From: Typha latifolia
Lineage: Eukaryota; Streptophyta; Magnoliopsida; Poales; Typhaceae
Assembly: GCA_019914945.1 (NCBI GenBank)
Contig: CM034113.1
Span: 3,638,850 to 3,702,849 of the forward strand
Length of the DNA: 64,000 nucleotides
Direction of reading: 5' to 3'
Below are positions 33,852 to 45,110 of this stretch, one piece after another (the stretch's first letter is position 1; each line of letters opens with the position of its first letter). The notes under the pieces were generated by a model. The model had not been told where the DNA came from. It did no database searches and worked only from the letters and a program-made list of their open reading frames with translations. The position numbers were made by a program, and so were the translations under genes.

Positions 33852-34346
33852 TGTTACGGTCGCTTTTAGTGAAGATGAATTTCTATCTGATTTGATAATA
33901 TGGACAAAAATCAGCATGAAACTTGCAAAGGTAACTGGGATCAATCTAACTATTGAATTGATCTAATATTTGGATATGGTTTTCCTTTGCAATCTAGGAA
34001 TCCAACACAATTAGAATCACGTCGATCGGATGCGTAGATCAAAATTTATGTATGAAACAATGACCGAAGGCCAAGAGGTAGCGAGATGGATGTGGAATAT
34101 GTGGTTAGGGTTATGGAAGATGATTACGGTATGGTGGATGGATTAGTGCTTGTAACGGGATGAGGGGGGGAGAAGAGAGCTTCCAGGTATGGCTGATTAC
34201 TACAGAGAGAAGGGAGAAGCAATAGGGTATTAACCTCGGTCGTAGATGAGAACTTGGGTTGGATACCAAAGGGGAGGAAGGAGGAGGGAGAAAATGGCTC
34301 AAGCCTAGATAAAACCAATTCCAATATTCAATAATCAATAGAGGTT
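33852..34346 (-). repeat. D 5' LTR, truncated
   Basis: It begins TGTTACGGTCGC and aligns with the D 3' LTR up to CAATAATCAATAGAGG. It is then replaced at 34346 by C-family LTR sequence, so the array-bearing half is missing. Confidence 0.8.
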
Positions 34347-34565
34347 GCTCCACCACCACTCTTGGCCATCCGCCACCCTTCGACGACCGTCGCAACGTTG
34401 GTTAATTATCGTTCTGCCCTAGCTGACCTTGCTGGACCATAACTTTCCATCGGATCTCTGATTGACTTCATTCAAAAGCCATTAGATTTGAGACTTCCAA
34501 GATGACTACCCTAGAAAATCTCAGGATCATCCGATGAATGGATCATTCCAGATCTAGTTTGTAAC
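34347..34565 (+). repeat. C-family LTR end fragment
   Basis: It starts inside the CCACCACC-TTGGCC block and ends GATCTAGTTTGTAACA, like the C LTR end. Only the last third of an LTR is present. Confidence 0.6.
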
Positions 34566-35028
34566 ATAGCCGCCCTCCACCCCACTACGTCGCTACTGTC
34601 ATCAGCAATGGCAAAAATAGCGCAACCATGACTATCAACTTCAAACCGAGAGGGAGGTGGAGAGGAGGCTCAATCGCTGGCCAAAACCACTCCTCCAATT
34701 GAGGAGCGCCTTCCATCTCGGCAAGATGATCCCTCTATTGCACTAACATCGAAGCAGTTGGTAGAGATGGCCCCCGAGTCGTCTTCCCCATCTACGGTGG
34801 TAGCTAGGGTTGAAAACCTGAACTTCCCACCAGCAACGAACCAACCTTTGTCGGTGCCAAACTTGATGTCCGATCCCATCCTTGAAACCTCTGCACTTGA
34901 TCTATGTCAACTGCAGCCGCTAGCCTGCCAAAAAACCATCGTCTAGAGCACTTCAAGCTGTAGTGAAATTAGCTCATGGCCGCGGGTCCAGCATTCTTGC
35001 GACCACTGATAGCCATGATTAGCTTCCA
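34566..35028 (+). other. Unassigned sequence with a short open frame
   Basis: It follows an LTR end, so it may be the start of an internal region. A frame open from about 34650 to 34946 reads PESSSPSTVVARVENLNFPP and then a Pro/Ser-rich stretch. It could be a gag or ORF1 leader; I find no domain. Confidence 0.35.
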
Positions 35029-36221
35029 TGTTATGACCTAGGTTAGGTTGAGTCAGATCGAGTTTGTGTTGTTGGTTCATTTGCTTATGTATTTGCTTTT
35101 GTATTTAGCTTTAGGTCGGACTAGTCGGATTAGATTAAGATGGAGCTTAGGGCACCCGAGCCATCCTAGTCGCAGGTAGCCACCAAATATGTGGTGCGCA
35201 CCTAGTCGGAGCATTATTGACCATTTGGTTTATCTCTTTCTCTCTCTCTTCCCTCTCATCTTCCTCGAGCAATCTCATCTCTTCTAGTGGTGTGGATGGA
35301 GCTGGGGGAGGCTGGTGAATGAGGTGGAGGATGGCCAAGGGTTTGGTAGGAGGTGGAAGGGTGGTTTAGGGCGTAGGGAAGGTGGCTAGGTTCCTAGAGA
35401 AGGATAGAGATGAAGGTGAGCCGCTCCTTAGGGTCAAGGGGGTACAGCTAGTTGAGGAGATGGTCAGCAATGGTCGGTCCTAGGGAGATCTAGATTGGCT
35501 AAGCCTAGAGGAAGAAGAAGAGAAAGAATAAGAGTCCAAGTTCCTTTGATTAATCAATAATGAAAAGAGGCTGCTTTTCTACATATTTGGAGGCTAGCCA
35601 ATTAATCGAAAACCATAAACAAATTTTGTTATGACTCAACTTTCTCGTCGCGTGTTCGAATGCACCCCGATCACGTTTGAACGTCCCAAAATAGGCTTTT
35701 TGGATTTGCGAATACAACTTAGGCGTTTGAACGCCATCCATTTACGTTCGAACGCACTTGCCAGAAACTATCTTATTTCCCTAGACATATGGGCTGACTA
35801 AACAACAACTAGTAAGGAATTAACAAGACTTCAAGGTCTAGAAATTAAATACAATGCGTAATTAAGGAAAAGGTGAAAATTAAGATAACTAGGGACTCTA
35901 ATGCTATGAGCATTTTGCCCCCCTTATTGGCGCCGAACCCAAGGCCTCCTAAGCTAGTTTGGTTCAGTCAGGAATGAACCATCACATCTAGCCGATGGCT
36001 AGGGCTTGTCTGTTCTCTCCGACTAAACCACCCTTCTTCTTAGGACCGGTCCACCTTCTCCCCTATCATCCTTTCTCTCTATCTTCAACCTCTATTACAC
36101 CATACACACCACTTTTACCACAGCCCTAGAAGCGCAACCCTCCATTAGCCTTGACCGAATTCCACCCATCCACCGAGCTCCCTTCAATCCAAATTTACCC
36201 TCGTAAGCCGGGATCATAACA
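35029..36221 (+). repeat. J 5' LTR, with an embedded GTTCGAAC-type LTR piece
   Basis: TGTTATGACC...GGGATCATAACA, followed by a primer-like TGGCATTAGAGC (36223-36234). Inside it, about 35270-35890 looks like a minus-strand D/B-type LTR, with an array at 35646-35757 and CTACATATTTGGAGGCTAGC at the TATA position. I could not find the borders of that inner piece. Confidence 0.6.
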
Positions 36222-36251
36222 GTGGCATTAGAGCCACCTGTTCTCGAACCA

Positions 36252-37796
36252 ATGACCACCACAAGAGCAATGACCAATCGATGAGCAGCCATGTAGGTGC
36301 CCACGAAAATGAGCCCACCACGCTCATGGTGACAATGGGTAGAGATGATGAGAATACCAGCATGACTTCGACTGGTTCAGCGCCTCCTATGAATCCAACT
36401 TTGGTCTCTCTCTTCTAGCTAATGATGGACCTAGAGCATACACAGCAGGATAAGATGAGAGGCATGAAAGAGGAGCTGCGGAACCACACAGCCACTTTGT
36501 GCACATAGAAAGCTTCGACGCCTACAACCCCCGCCGTGGTGGTGTTGCCTCAATCGGGTGCTAGGGCAGCCCTTCCCCAGAATGAGCCCTTGCTACCACC
36601 ACCCATTAGTTCTAGAGGGCCTTACCAAGCCCACTACGATCTACAAAGGGGCGCAAAAAGGTCACACCCAGATCTGAATCCCAATCATGCCAAGGTAGCC
36701 ACGGGTTGGACTAATTAGAATGACTCTAGTTTGCTCCATGAGAGAGATGACTGGAGGCATAGAGATCACGATGTACAGATCCTACATCCTCTTGCCATTA
36801 GACTTGAACTTGGTTTGATATGGGGCATGACAATCCTATGCATGGATGAACGACGAGACTTGAGTTTCCTAAGTTTCAAGGAGGTGATCTTTTGGATTGG
36901 ATTTTCTTATTGAATAGTTTTTTATGTATCAAGGGACAATGGAAGATGCTAAGGTGTTGTTGGCAAGATTTTATTTGGAGAGCGCGACATTACATTGGTA
37001 CTAGTCCATGAGAGCCCACTAGGTGTTCAATGGATGGCCGACATTTGTAAATGCCCTATCTAGGCACTTTGGGACCACAGGTTTTGAGGATTACAGAGCC
37101 ACCTTATCCAAGCTAGTCCAAAAGATGTTGGTTGCGGTCTATTAGGAAGAATTTGAATGTATTAGCAGCCGATGCCAACCACAATGGCTATAGGATACTC
37201 TAGTCAGCACATTTATTTTTGGGTTGCGCAAGGAGGTCCAAGCTGATGTACTCTTTCTATGGCCTAGGACCTTGAGTTGAGGCTTTTGAAGATGCAACTA
37301 GGATGGGCCAGAAGCATCAAGCCTTAAGGAATGTTACTAGTCTTGGCTAGAATAGCAAATTTACATCGAGGTTGATCGGGGTGGTCGATGCACTAGGTGC
37401 GGCTGCGAGAACACCGACGGCCACAACATGGCAGAGGGCAGCTTCAAGACTTGTACTAGGAGTCCGAGGAAGTAGAGCACCCCTTGCTGTCCATACTCAC
37501 ACACTTGCACAGGTAGAGAGATGAGCCAAGAGGTTATCCTTCAAGTGCGACGAGAGGTTCACTTCGGGCTATCATTGTGCTAGGGCCTTGGGTAGTGTTA
37601 TGTTGATTGATGGGCATGAGGAGGATACATAGGAGGTTGTTGGTGATGACTTAGTGGCCAAGGAGACAGGGGAGGACTAGAGGAGGAGGTACCGGCTGAG
37701 ATCTCCAAGCATGCGTATTCAAGCACGAGCGCCTCGAAGACCCTATGGGTGGACAAGCTAGTCAAGAAACATTGTGTGGATGAGCGACCGATGTGG
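36252..37796 (+). pseudogene. gag: J gag and start of protease, truncated
   Basis: The start region MTTTRAMTNR is followed by stops. A coiled-coil-like segment (EHTQQDKMRGMKEELRN, about 36435-36490), a Pro-rich linker (PLLPPPISSRGP), a capsid remnant with frameshifts (about 36850-37300) and a knuckle (SFKCDERFTSGYHCARALG, about 37545-37590) follow. Near 37770 the protease region is shortened (KKHCVDERP): relatives have about 13 more residues there, including the catalytic Asp. Element I cuts it at 37797. Confidence 0.75.
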
Positions 37797-38566
37797 TGAT
37801 ACATTTAGTTAGGATCTTTTCTTACTGCATTAGTTATTTATCTTTATTAAAATAAAATTTCAGTAAGTTGCGTTCAAACGTAGGTGTGGTCGCGTTCGAA
37901 CGCCCTTGCGAACGCCTACATCAGGTTCACAAATACAGAGAACACATATTGTGTGTTCGAACGCCTGCATCGCGTTCGCACATACAAAGAACGTCTTTTG
38001 TGCGCTCGAATGCGATCGGGCGTGTTCAAATGCGATCGGCGGGAATCTTCTAGAATTAGGGTTACATATTATTTTAGGACTTCTTGGCTAGCCTTTATAT
38101 ATATGTGGATGGCAGTCAAATTTATTATGCTATTGGAATATTAATTTCTTGCCTCTCTATCATCTATCTACCATAATCTCCCTCCTCCCTCTTCATCATT
38201 CTTCCACCTCTTCTTTGAGATCTCGACCACTTCGTTCCCTTTGTCTATATCCCTTAATCACATCCACCATCCACCTTCACCTCCATATCCATCCATAACC
38301 CTAACATCCACTCCACCCGTCACCACCATCATCACCCACGTTATTCTGTGATTTTGTCCTAGTTATAGTCTGAATCTATGAAGGGCATAAATATGAAAGT
38401 TGTAGATTAGGACGCTATGAATCGAATCCACCTAGTTTAGTAATTTTCTAACTACTAGAGAATATTTAATAAATATTTTTCCATGGTTGCGCGGACTGCT
38501 TTCTATAATAAATTTAGATCTTAAGAGAATCATTGCGTACCCTATATTTGGTTCGAGAACTCATCA
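37797..38566 (+). repeat. I 5' LTR
   Basis: TGATACATTTAG...GAACTCATCA, 770 bp. A GTTCGAAC array (37869-38041) lies just before a TATA box (TTTATATATATG, about 38094-38105). A second primer-like TGGTATCAGAGT sits 19 bp after the first (38588-38599). Confidence 0.85.
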
Positions 38567-38622
38567 ATTGGTATCAGACCTTATCAGTGGTATCAGAGTA
38601 GGCGAACCTTAGACCTCCATTA

Positions 38623-39950
38623 ATGGTTGAAACAAGGAAGATGACATCAATAAGGAGACCTATGGAGAGCACACCAACAAGGGAAGACTCAATCCACGAT
38701 GACCCTAACCGTGAGGTCGATTCTTTTGGAGTGACCACGACAGGACCGAGTCAACTAACGTCCATGAATTCGAATATTGATGAACTTAGGGGCATGTTCC
38801 ATACATTGATGCATAGATTTGACTCAATTCAAAAGGATCACAATGATTTCAAGGAATATATCATGAACCGATTTGATTCGTCATCTCCTTGACGACGATC
38901 GGAGTTTCAAGAAGGACCAGTGGTGAGATCTCATCGAACTAATACCCCACAGGTCCAGGTGCGACATATGAGTGTTAATGATCCCCTCTCACCTATGCCT
39001 ACACATCATTCCCCACCTCCGTTGCAAAACCCAAGACCAGCGGTGGTGGAACCCGAGAGGCATGTGGCACTAGTGCGCTTCGTCAATGAGGAGGATTGGC
39101 ACTTTGAGGATGAGGTTGATCCCTATGGAGATGGTGATGGATGTGCTTGAAGATTTAGAGAAGGGGATCAACTTGCGCAAAGGTTTAGACTTGAACCAAG
39201 GATCTTTCGCGAACCCGACAAAGCTATTCGGAGGAGAACCGAACACTTGAATTTTCCAAAATTCCAAGGCGGTGATCCAATGGATTGGGTGTTTCAAGTT
39301 GAACAATATTTCTATTGTCAAGGTAAAACAAAGGATGCAAAGGTCCAGATGGCAAACTTTCACCTCCAAGGAACGACATTGCATTAGTATAGATCGGTGG
39401 AGAATTTATCGGATGGGCTAATTTTTGTAGGAGGATTACACGCAGATTTGGGACAGCGGCATATGGAGATTTTGTTCAGAGGACGACCATATTGGAGTAC
39501 CAAGCTAAGTTTGAAAGAGTTAGTAGTCATTGTGAGCCACCTTGGCCCGAACCGACATTAATGGGCACATTTATTTCAGGGCTACGAGATGAGATTCAGG
39601 CAGTGTTCGTGCTCTTTGTCCTACTACTCTTGAGGAGGCCTTTTAGAAGGCCATGAGGATGGAGCAAAAGCATAAGGCTTTAAAGATGGCAGTGAAAACC
39701 AATTGGGGCAACTAAGATGGGCGGTTTGCACCTAGAACGCCGGTTGGAAATTCTACAGGTTCAAGGACAGCGGCTGCTAGTACTAGGCCATGACCACCTT
39801 TGAGACCTTCTTCTGATGTTAGAGGAGGCACAAGAACCCCCATTCGAACTCTCACACCTGCCCAGATGGAATAGCGAAGGGCAAAGGGCCTTTGCTTTCG
39901 ATGTGATGAGCATTTCACCCTAGGTCATCGTTGTTCCAAACCGATTGGGA
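38623..39950 (+). pseudogene. gag: I gag, broken
   Basis: It starts MVETRKMTSIRRPM at 38623, with a helical segment (DELRGMFHTLMHRFD). A TGA at 38890-38892 is read through in the same frame. Capsid follows (LNFPKFQGGDPMDWVFQVEQ, about 39247-39306), with frame changes and stops between 39380 and 39870. The zinc knuckle GLCFRCDEHFTLGHRC lies at about 39888-39936. Losses are both stops and indels. Confidence 0.8.
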
Positions 39951-42060
39951 GTGTGATGCTCATCGATGGCCTCGAGGAGGATGATGAGGTTGTTGATGAT
40001 GGAGAGTGTCCAGAGGAGGCCCACGAGAAGGTCGTTGAGGTGGGTGTAGAAGAAGATATCCAAGCTGAAATATTGATGCATGCATATTTGGGTACTTCCG
40101 CGCTGAGGACATTACAAGTTGATGGACTCGTTAGAAAGCATTGTGTGCACATCATCATCGATTCGGGGAGTACACACAACTTTCTAGATGAGAGGTTAGT
40201 GAGGAGATTGTGTTTGGATGCCGAACTGACCATGTGATTTGATGTTGCTATTGGAGACGGCACGAAGCTACATCATTATGGACTTTTATCCATTTGCATT
40301 GTGAGGAGCGGACATTGTCCTTGGTGCTCAGTGGTTACAGAGTTTGGGACACGTCACATTTGATTTCTAGAGCATGTGGATGAAATTTAAACAAGGAAGC
40401 AAAGATGTGCAGCTTGATGGCGTTCGATCTTTGCCGATTCCTACGATGGAGCCTATGGTGGGGCTGCCTTATGTATATAATTTGACCTATCTTCTTCAAT
40501 TGGGACCAGCAGGAGATGAGCCTCAAACGAGTTCAGGTACTATTATTAAATTGTCTAATTTATTAGATAACTTTTTTAGACTGTTTGAGAAGCCACAGGA
40601 GTTGCTAGCGAGGAGAGCGACGGACCATCTCATAGAGATTGTACCGGGTTGCACCGGCGAACGTGAGGCCATATCAATATCCACATGTGCAAAAAGAAGT
40701 TATCTCAGAGATGGTAGCCGAGATGTTGGAGCAAGGCCTCATTCAACCAAGTCATAGCTCATACTCATCCGCCCTACTATTGGTGCGAAAAAAGGATGGC
40801 ACATGGCGTTTTTGTGTTCACTATCGGGCACTACATGCTATTACTATCAAGGATCGGTATCATATTCCAGTTATAGAGGAGCTACTGGACAAGCTTGCAA
40901 GGGCAACCATATTCAGCAAGCTTGACTTGAGGGCCGGGTATCATCAAATTAGAGTTCACCCAGGGGATGTGCACAAAACTGTGTTTCGAACTCCGGACAG
41001 GCATTACGAGTTATGTGTGATGTCTTTTGGTCTCACCAATGCTCCATCTACCTTTTAAGGCCTCATGAATGATATATTTTGGCCTCTCTTGCGATGGTAT
41101 GTATTGGTATTTTTTGACGACATTTTGGTGTTTAGTAGGACTGAATTGGAGCATTGGAGGCATTTGGAGGATATGCTGAATTTGTTGATGCAAAATTAAT
41201 TGAAGATTAAGAAGTCCAAGTGCCTATGGGAAGTACCACAAGTGCAGTATTTAGGCCACATCATTTTAGCGGATGGTGTAGTGGCGGATCCTCACAAGGT
41301 TGCATGCATGACCGCTTGGCCTATTCCTACTATTACCATCGGATTGAGAGGATTTTTGGGGCTGACCGGATATTATCGTTGATTCATCACCAGATATGGC
41401 AAGATCGCTGCTCCTCTTACTTTTTTGTTGAAGAAGGACTATTTTAGATGGACGGATGAAGCCACTATAGCTTTTGAAAAATTGAAAATAGCAATGACGA
41501 CAGCACCCGTTTTAGCGCTACCGGACTTCACTAAACATTGTTGAATGTGATGCATAGGTTGTTGGCATAGGAGCTATACTAATGGAAGAAGGACGTCTCA
41601 TTGCTTATCTTAGCAAGGCTTTATTGCAAAAATCTCAACAATTATCGACTTATGAAAGAGAGATGTTGGCAATTATATATGCGGTAACAAAGTGGAGGAC
41701 TTATTTGATCGGTAGACGATTCATTATCTGAACCGATCAAAAGAGCCTTCTATACTTTATGGGACAGCACATACACACTCCGGCACATCAGCGATGGGTC
41801 ACAAAATTGCTGGGGTATGATTATGAATTTCAATACAAGAAGGGAACGAAAAATAGAGCGGCAGATGCACTATTGCGCCAACCCGATACCGCCGAGTTTG
41901 CAGCCTATTCATCTCCTACCTTTCCCTTCCTTGACGAGCTGAGGTATGCATGTACATCTGACCTAGATATTTTGAGATTGTTGCAAGAGGTGATGGATGA
42001 TCCAGAGCGCCATCCTGAGTTAGAGAATCGAGGCGGTTTGCTGCTGGACTGCGAATGCAT
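39951..42060 (+). pseudogene. pol: I protease, reverse transcriptase and RNase H, broken
   Basis: The protease site HIIIDSGSTHNFLDERL has its Asp at 40160-40162. After frame changes, reverse transcriptase runs from [18 protein letters not shown] (about 40650), with [17 protein letters not shown] (about 40920) and the catalytic pair FFDD at 41116-41121. A TAA near 41057 and a TAG near 41140 interrupt it. RNase H is shifted near 41545 and resumes as YEREMLAIIYAVTKWRTYL. The family tail AADALLRQPDTAEF follows. Confidence 0.8.
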
Positions 42061-43326
42061 TTGAGTGCCCGCAAATGATGGATTGCGGTAGAAATTATTG
42101 GAGCACTTTCACCAAACTCCAAAGGTTGGTCATAAGGGTGTCTTAAGGACTTATAGGAGGATATCTCAGAGGTGCATGTGGCCAGGATTGAGATGGGATA
42201 TCAGAAGTTTTGTCCGTGCTTGCAACCACTTTGAAAACAGTCGGATTACTACAATCTTTACCTATACCGAACCTTATTTGGGAGGACATTTCTATGGACT
42301 TCATAGAGGGTCTTCAGCTGGTATGTGGTTATTTTGTTATCTTTGTGGTGGTTGACAGATTGAGCAAGTATGCGCACATTTTGGCATTGTCACATCCGTT
42401 TTTAGCCAAGACGGTGGCTTTAATTTTTCTTAGAGATATTGCTCGATTACATGGCATGCCATGCACGATTGTCTCGGATTATGATCGTGTATTTATGAGC
42501 GACTTTTAGACTGAGTTTTTCAGATGGTAGGGGACTCGATTAAACTTCAGTTCGGCCTACCATCCAAATATGGACGGCCAAACCGACGTGGTTAAATGAG
42601 GCATTGAGTAGTATTTGAGGTGCTTTGTTGGGGAGATGCCGAGACGATAGTTGGAGTTCTTACCATAGGTGAAGTGGTCTTATAACACCGCCTACCATAG
42701 CAGCATTGGTATGACTCCATTTGAGGTGGTGTATGGACGCATGACTCCGACGTTACGCACATATGATCCAGTGGCATCGGCAGATAGGACGGAGGTGGAC
42801 TTAGCATTGATGGATAGAGACGCCACATTGAGAAGGTTGCGTGCTCATCTTAAAGGTTGCTCAAAACCACATGAAGCAAGTTTATGATCATAGCCATAGG
42901 GAGCAGGAGTTCGACATTGGCAGTTGGGTGTTTATGACGGTGCAACCATATCGATAGGTGACCTTATGTCCGATGCGAAACCAAAAGTTAGCACATCGCT
43001 ACTTTGGTTTGTTTCGGGTGTTGGAGCATATTGGTCCGGTTGCATATCGTTTGGAGCTGTTTGAGGGGTCAAGAGTGCACCCTATCTTTCATGTTTCATT
43101 GTTGAGAGAGCGCATTAGAGATCATGAGATTGTTGGATCGGTTCTACCGGAGCCATTGGAGGAGATAGAGATCGTAGAGCTAGTTTAAGTACTTGTTAGA
43201 CGCCGACGACATGGTACCGGATTGGAGATGGAGATTCTAGTTGAGTAGCTTGGCAAGCCATCTGATGAGGCAATATGGGAGTTGGAGACTGATATCTTGG
43301 AGTGTTTCCCTAACTTTTCACCTTGA
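42061..43326 (+). pseudogene. I integrase and chromodomain, broken
   Basis: Zinc-binding remnant (HFHQTPKVGHKGVLRTYRRI), core with the first Asp in [10 protein letters not shown] (about 42285-42315) and the second in SDYDRVFMSDF (about 42477). The third catalytic residue is Asp instead of Glu (QTDVVK, GAC at 42585-42587). A GPY-like region (HRYFGLFRVLEHIGPVAYRL, about 42990-43050) and a chromodomain (MEILVE-stop-LGKPSDEAIWELET, about 43230-43290) end at FPNFSP. Numerous stops and frameshifts are present. Confidence 0.8.
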
Positions 43327-43353
43327 GGGCAAGGTGGGGGAAGCGTGGTGGGC

Positions 43354-43777
43354 TGATACACTTAGTTAAGATCTTTTTTTTATTGCATTAGGTATTTATT
43401 TTCATTAAAATAAAATTCCTTGGGAGCCTTTGTGAAGCGTGATGAGGCATTAGGTATTTATGTTTTCATTAGTTAAGAGTCGCGTTCGAACGCCCTTTTT
43501 GAGTGCGTTCGAACACGATCGGGCATGTTCAAACGCGATCGATAAGAATCCTCTAGAATTAGGGTTTCATATTATTTTAGAACTTGTTGGCTAGCCTCTA
43601 TAAATATGTGGATGGCAACCAACTTCATTATGCAATTGGATTCTTGATTTCTTGCCTCCTATCTTCTCTCTAGACTCCTCCCTCCTCCCTCTTCACCATC
43701 CTTCCACATCTACCGTTTTTCTCCTCGCTTCTAATCTCCCTTGTTTGTCGAGTCACCCCTCTTTTTTAGGATCTCAA
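43354..43777 (+). repeat. I 3' LTR, truncated
   Basis: It begins TGATACACTTAG and has a short GTTCGAAC array (43482-43541), then TCTATAAATATGTGG at the TATA position (about 43597). A GCATTAGGTATTTAT duplication lies near 43390 and 43450. It is cut at GGATCTC, where G-family LTR sequence begins. Confidence 0.8.
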
Positions 43778-44238
43778 TGAATTAGTGATGCCAAACAGAG
43801 AGTAAATTATATACTGAATAATATAAATCAAAAAGAGCATCATGTCATGAATGAATATATGAATGTATTCTCAATAATATATAAATGAAAAGTAGATAAC
43901 ATGTCATAATTGATAAAAGTATATAATCCTCGACAATGAATAAGTAAATTTCTATGTCATACTATCATCATAACTCTCTCAAATATGATACATTATGCAT
44001 GCCGACCATGACCATGCTATGATATCAAATGCAACCATATATGATGTATATTGACTACTCGATAATCATGTAATCAAATGATAATAAAATCATATGCATT
44101 TCTCAACATCTCAGTCATCAATGTCATCTGATACGATTCGGACTTCACCGACGTCGTCTCGAGCATGGATTCACTTTAGGAGTGTTTTTGCTTCATGTTT
44201 TAGTGTTTAATTTCCATTAAAATAAGTTTTTTGTAAGT

Positions 44239-44492
44239 CGCGTTCGAACGCGGGTGGAGTGAGTTCGAACGCAGTTTGTGAACGGGGTTGTGAACGTGGT
44301 GAAGAGAATGTACTGTGCGTGCGAACGCGGTGCGTTCGAACGCACTGTGAACGCCTGCATCGCGTTCGCACATACCGACAGGCGCGTTCGATCACGCGTT
44401 TGAACGCCTGCATCGCGTTCGCAAATCCAGAAGAGCTAATTCGATGCATTCGAACGCGGTCGGGCGAGTTCGAACGCGGTCGACGAAAATTA
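44239..44492 (+). promoter_or_regulatory. GTTCGAACGC array upstream of the TATA box, A 5' LTR
   Basis: About a dozen full or half copies of GCGTTCGAACGC, with the recurring module GAACGCCTGCATCGCGTTCG. The array ends 34 bp before TATAAAA. Position and density suggest a U3 promoter/enhancer block; the binding factor is unknown. Confidence 0.85.
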
Positions 44493-44525
44493 TGTTTTAG
44501 GGTTAATGTGAGTGGTTGGTTAGCC

Positions 44526-44532
44526 TATAAAA
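44526..44532 (+). promoter_or_regulatory. TATA box of the A 5' LTR
   Basis: TATAAAA in GGTTAGCCTATAAAAGGATG. The surrounding GGCTAGCC-TATA-GGCAACC frame is conserved in most LTRs of the window, supporting its use as the promoter core. Confidence 0.75.
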
Positions 44533-45072
44533 GGATGTGTAGGGCAACCAAAATTATGATTGATTATTGAGATTGAGTTTTGCCTTGCCTCCTTCGTCTT
44601 CTTCGCTCCCGTTCTCTCAATCCCCGGCGACGCCGCTTCTAACCTCCCTCGTCCGGCTAATCACCCTAGTCCCTTAGGGGTGGCCCTCTTCTCCCTCTTC
44701 GTCCAATCTATCCCACACTTGCCCTAATCCTTCCATCAACCACAACCCTTCCACCATCACTTTTCACCGGTACCACCACATTAACGCCGGTACACCACCA
44801 TCCACCATTACCCAGGATCTCGTGCCTCCATCCACGAATCCAAAACAGAGCATCCTGACGTTTGTCCACTAAATGAACGATATCTCGAGATCCCCAACTC
44901 CGATTCACCTGTAACTAGATTTGTTGGAAAGCTCTTTTACGAGGATACAACATATAAAAATCTCATGTCGATCCGACGACATCATATTTTGGGATCTAAT
45001 TTCAAAGTTCCGTGCCTGATCGTAACAAGCTGGTATCAGAGCCATAGCCCCAAAGAGAAGATCGTATCAATC

Positions 45073-45084
45073 TGGTATCAGAGC
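45073..45084 (+). other. A primer-binding site (tRNA-iMet)
   Basis: TGGTATCAGAGC starts four bases after the LTR end at 45069 and is a perfect complement of the initiator tRNA-Met 3' end. Confidence 0.9.
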
Positions 45085-45110
45085 CACCTTTCCTCGGACA
45101 AGCGCTTCCA

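Larger units (their letters stand above)
32076..34346 (-). mobile_element. D: gypsy deletion derivative (gag joined to chromodomain)
   Basis: Left (3') LTR 32076-32818 and right (5') LTR 33852-34346, the latter cut off. The primer site is GCTCTGATACCA (33837-33848). The interior is only 1.03 kb, against about 5 kb in a full relative. No TSD can be checked because the right end is lost. Confidence 0.8.
37797..43777 (+). mobile_element. I: Ty3/gypsy chromodomain element, plus strand
   Basis: 5' LTR 37797-38566, primer site TGGTATCAGACC (38569-38580), gag, protease, reverse transcriptase, RNase H, integrase, chromodomain, purine tract (CTTGAGGGCAAGGTGGGGG, 43323-43341), and a 3' LTR from 43354 that is cut near 43777. 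It is closely related to H. It inserted into J; no TSD can be checked because the right end is lost. Confidence 0.9.
44129..45069 (+). repeat. A 5' LTR
   Basis: TGATACGATTCGG...AGATCGTATCA. The GTTCGAAC array is 44239-44492 and the TATA box TATAAAA is 44526-44532. An older LTR end (GATCGTAACA, 45018-45027) followed by a primer-site copy (45031-45042) lies inside the present U5, so the LTR is 42 bp longer than in S1. Confidence 0.95.

Noticed and set aside
35924..35940. TTGGCGCCGAAC as a tRNA-Lys-type primer site in J
   Set aside because: It is not adjacent to an LTR end. The LTR runs on to 36221, where a better-placed tRNA-Met-like site follows.
44239..44492. GTTCGAAC as a tRNA gene B-box / Pol III promoter
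   Set aside because: The core resembles the tRNA T-loop box, but there is no A-box at the right distance, no T-run terminator and no foldable tRNA. It lies by a TATA box in a Pol II-type LTR.
44239..44532. Heat-shock element interpretation of TTCGAA
   Set aside because: Heat-shock elements need GAA and TTC separated by two bases in alternating units. Here they abut with no gap, so the spacing does not fit.
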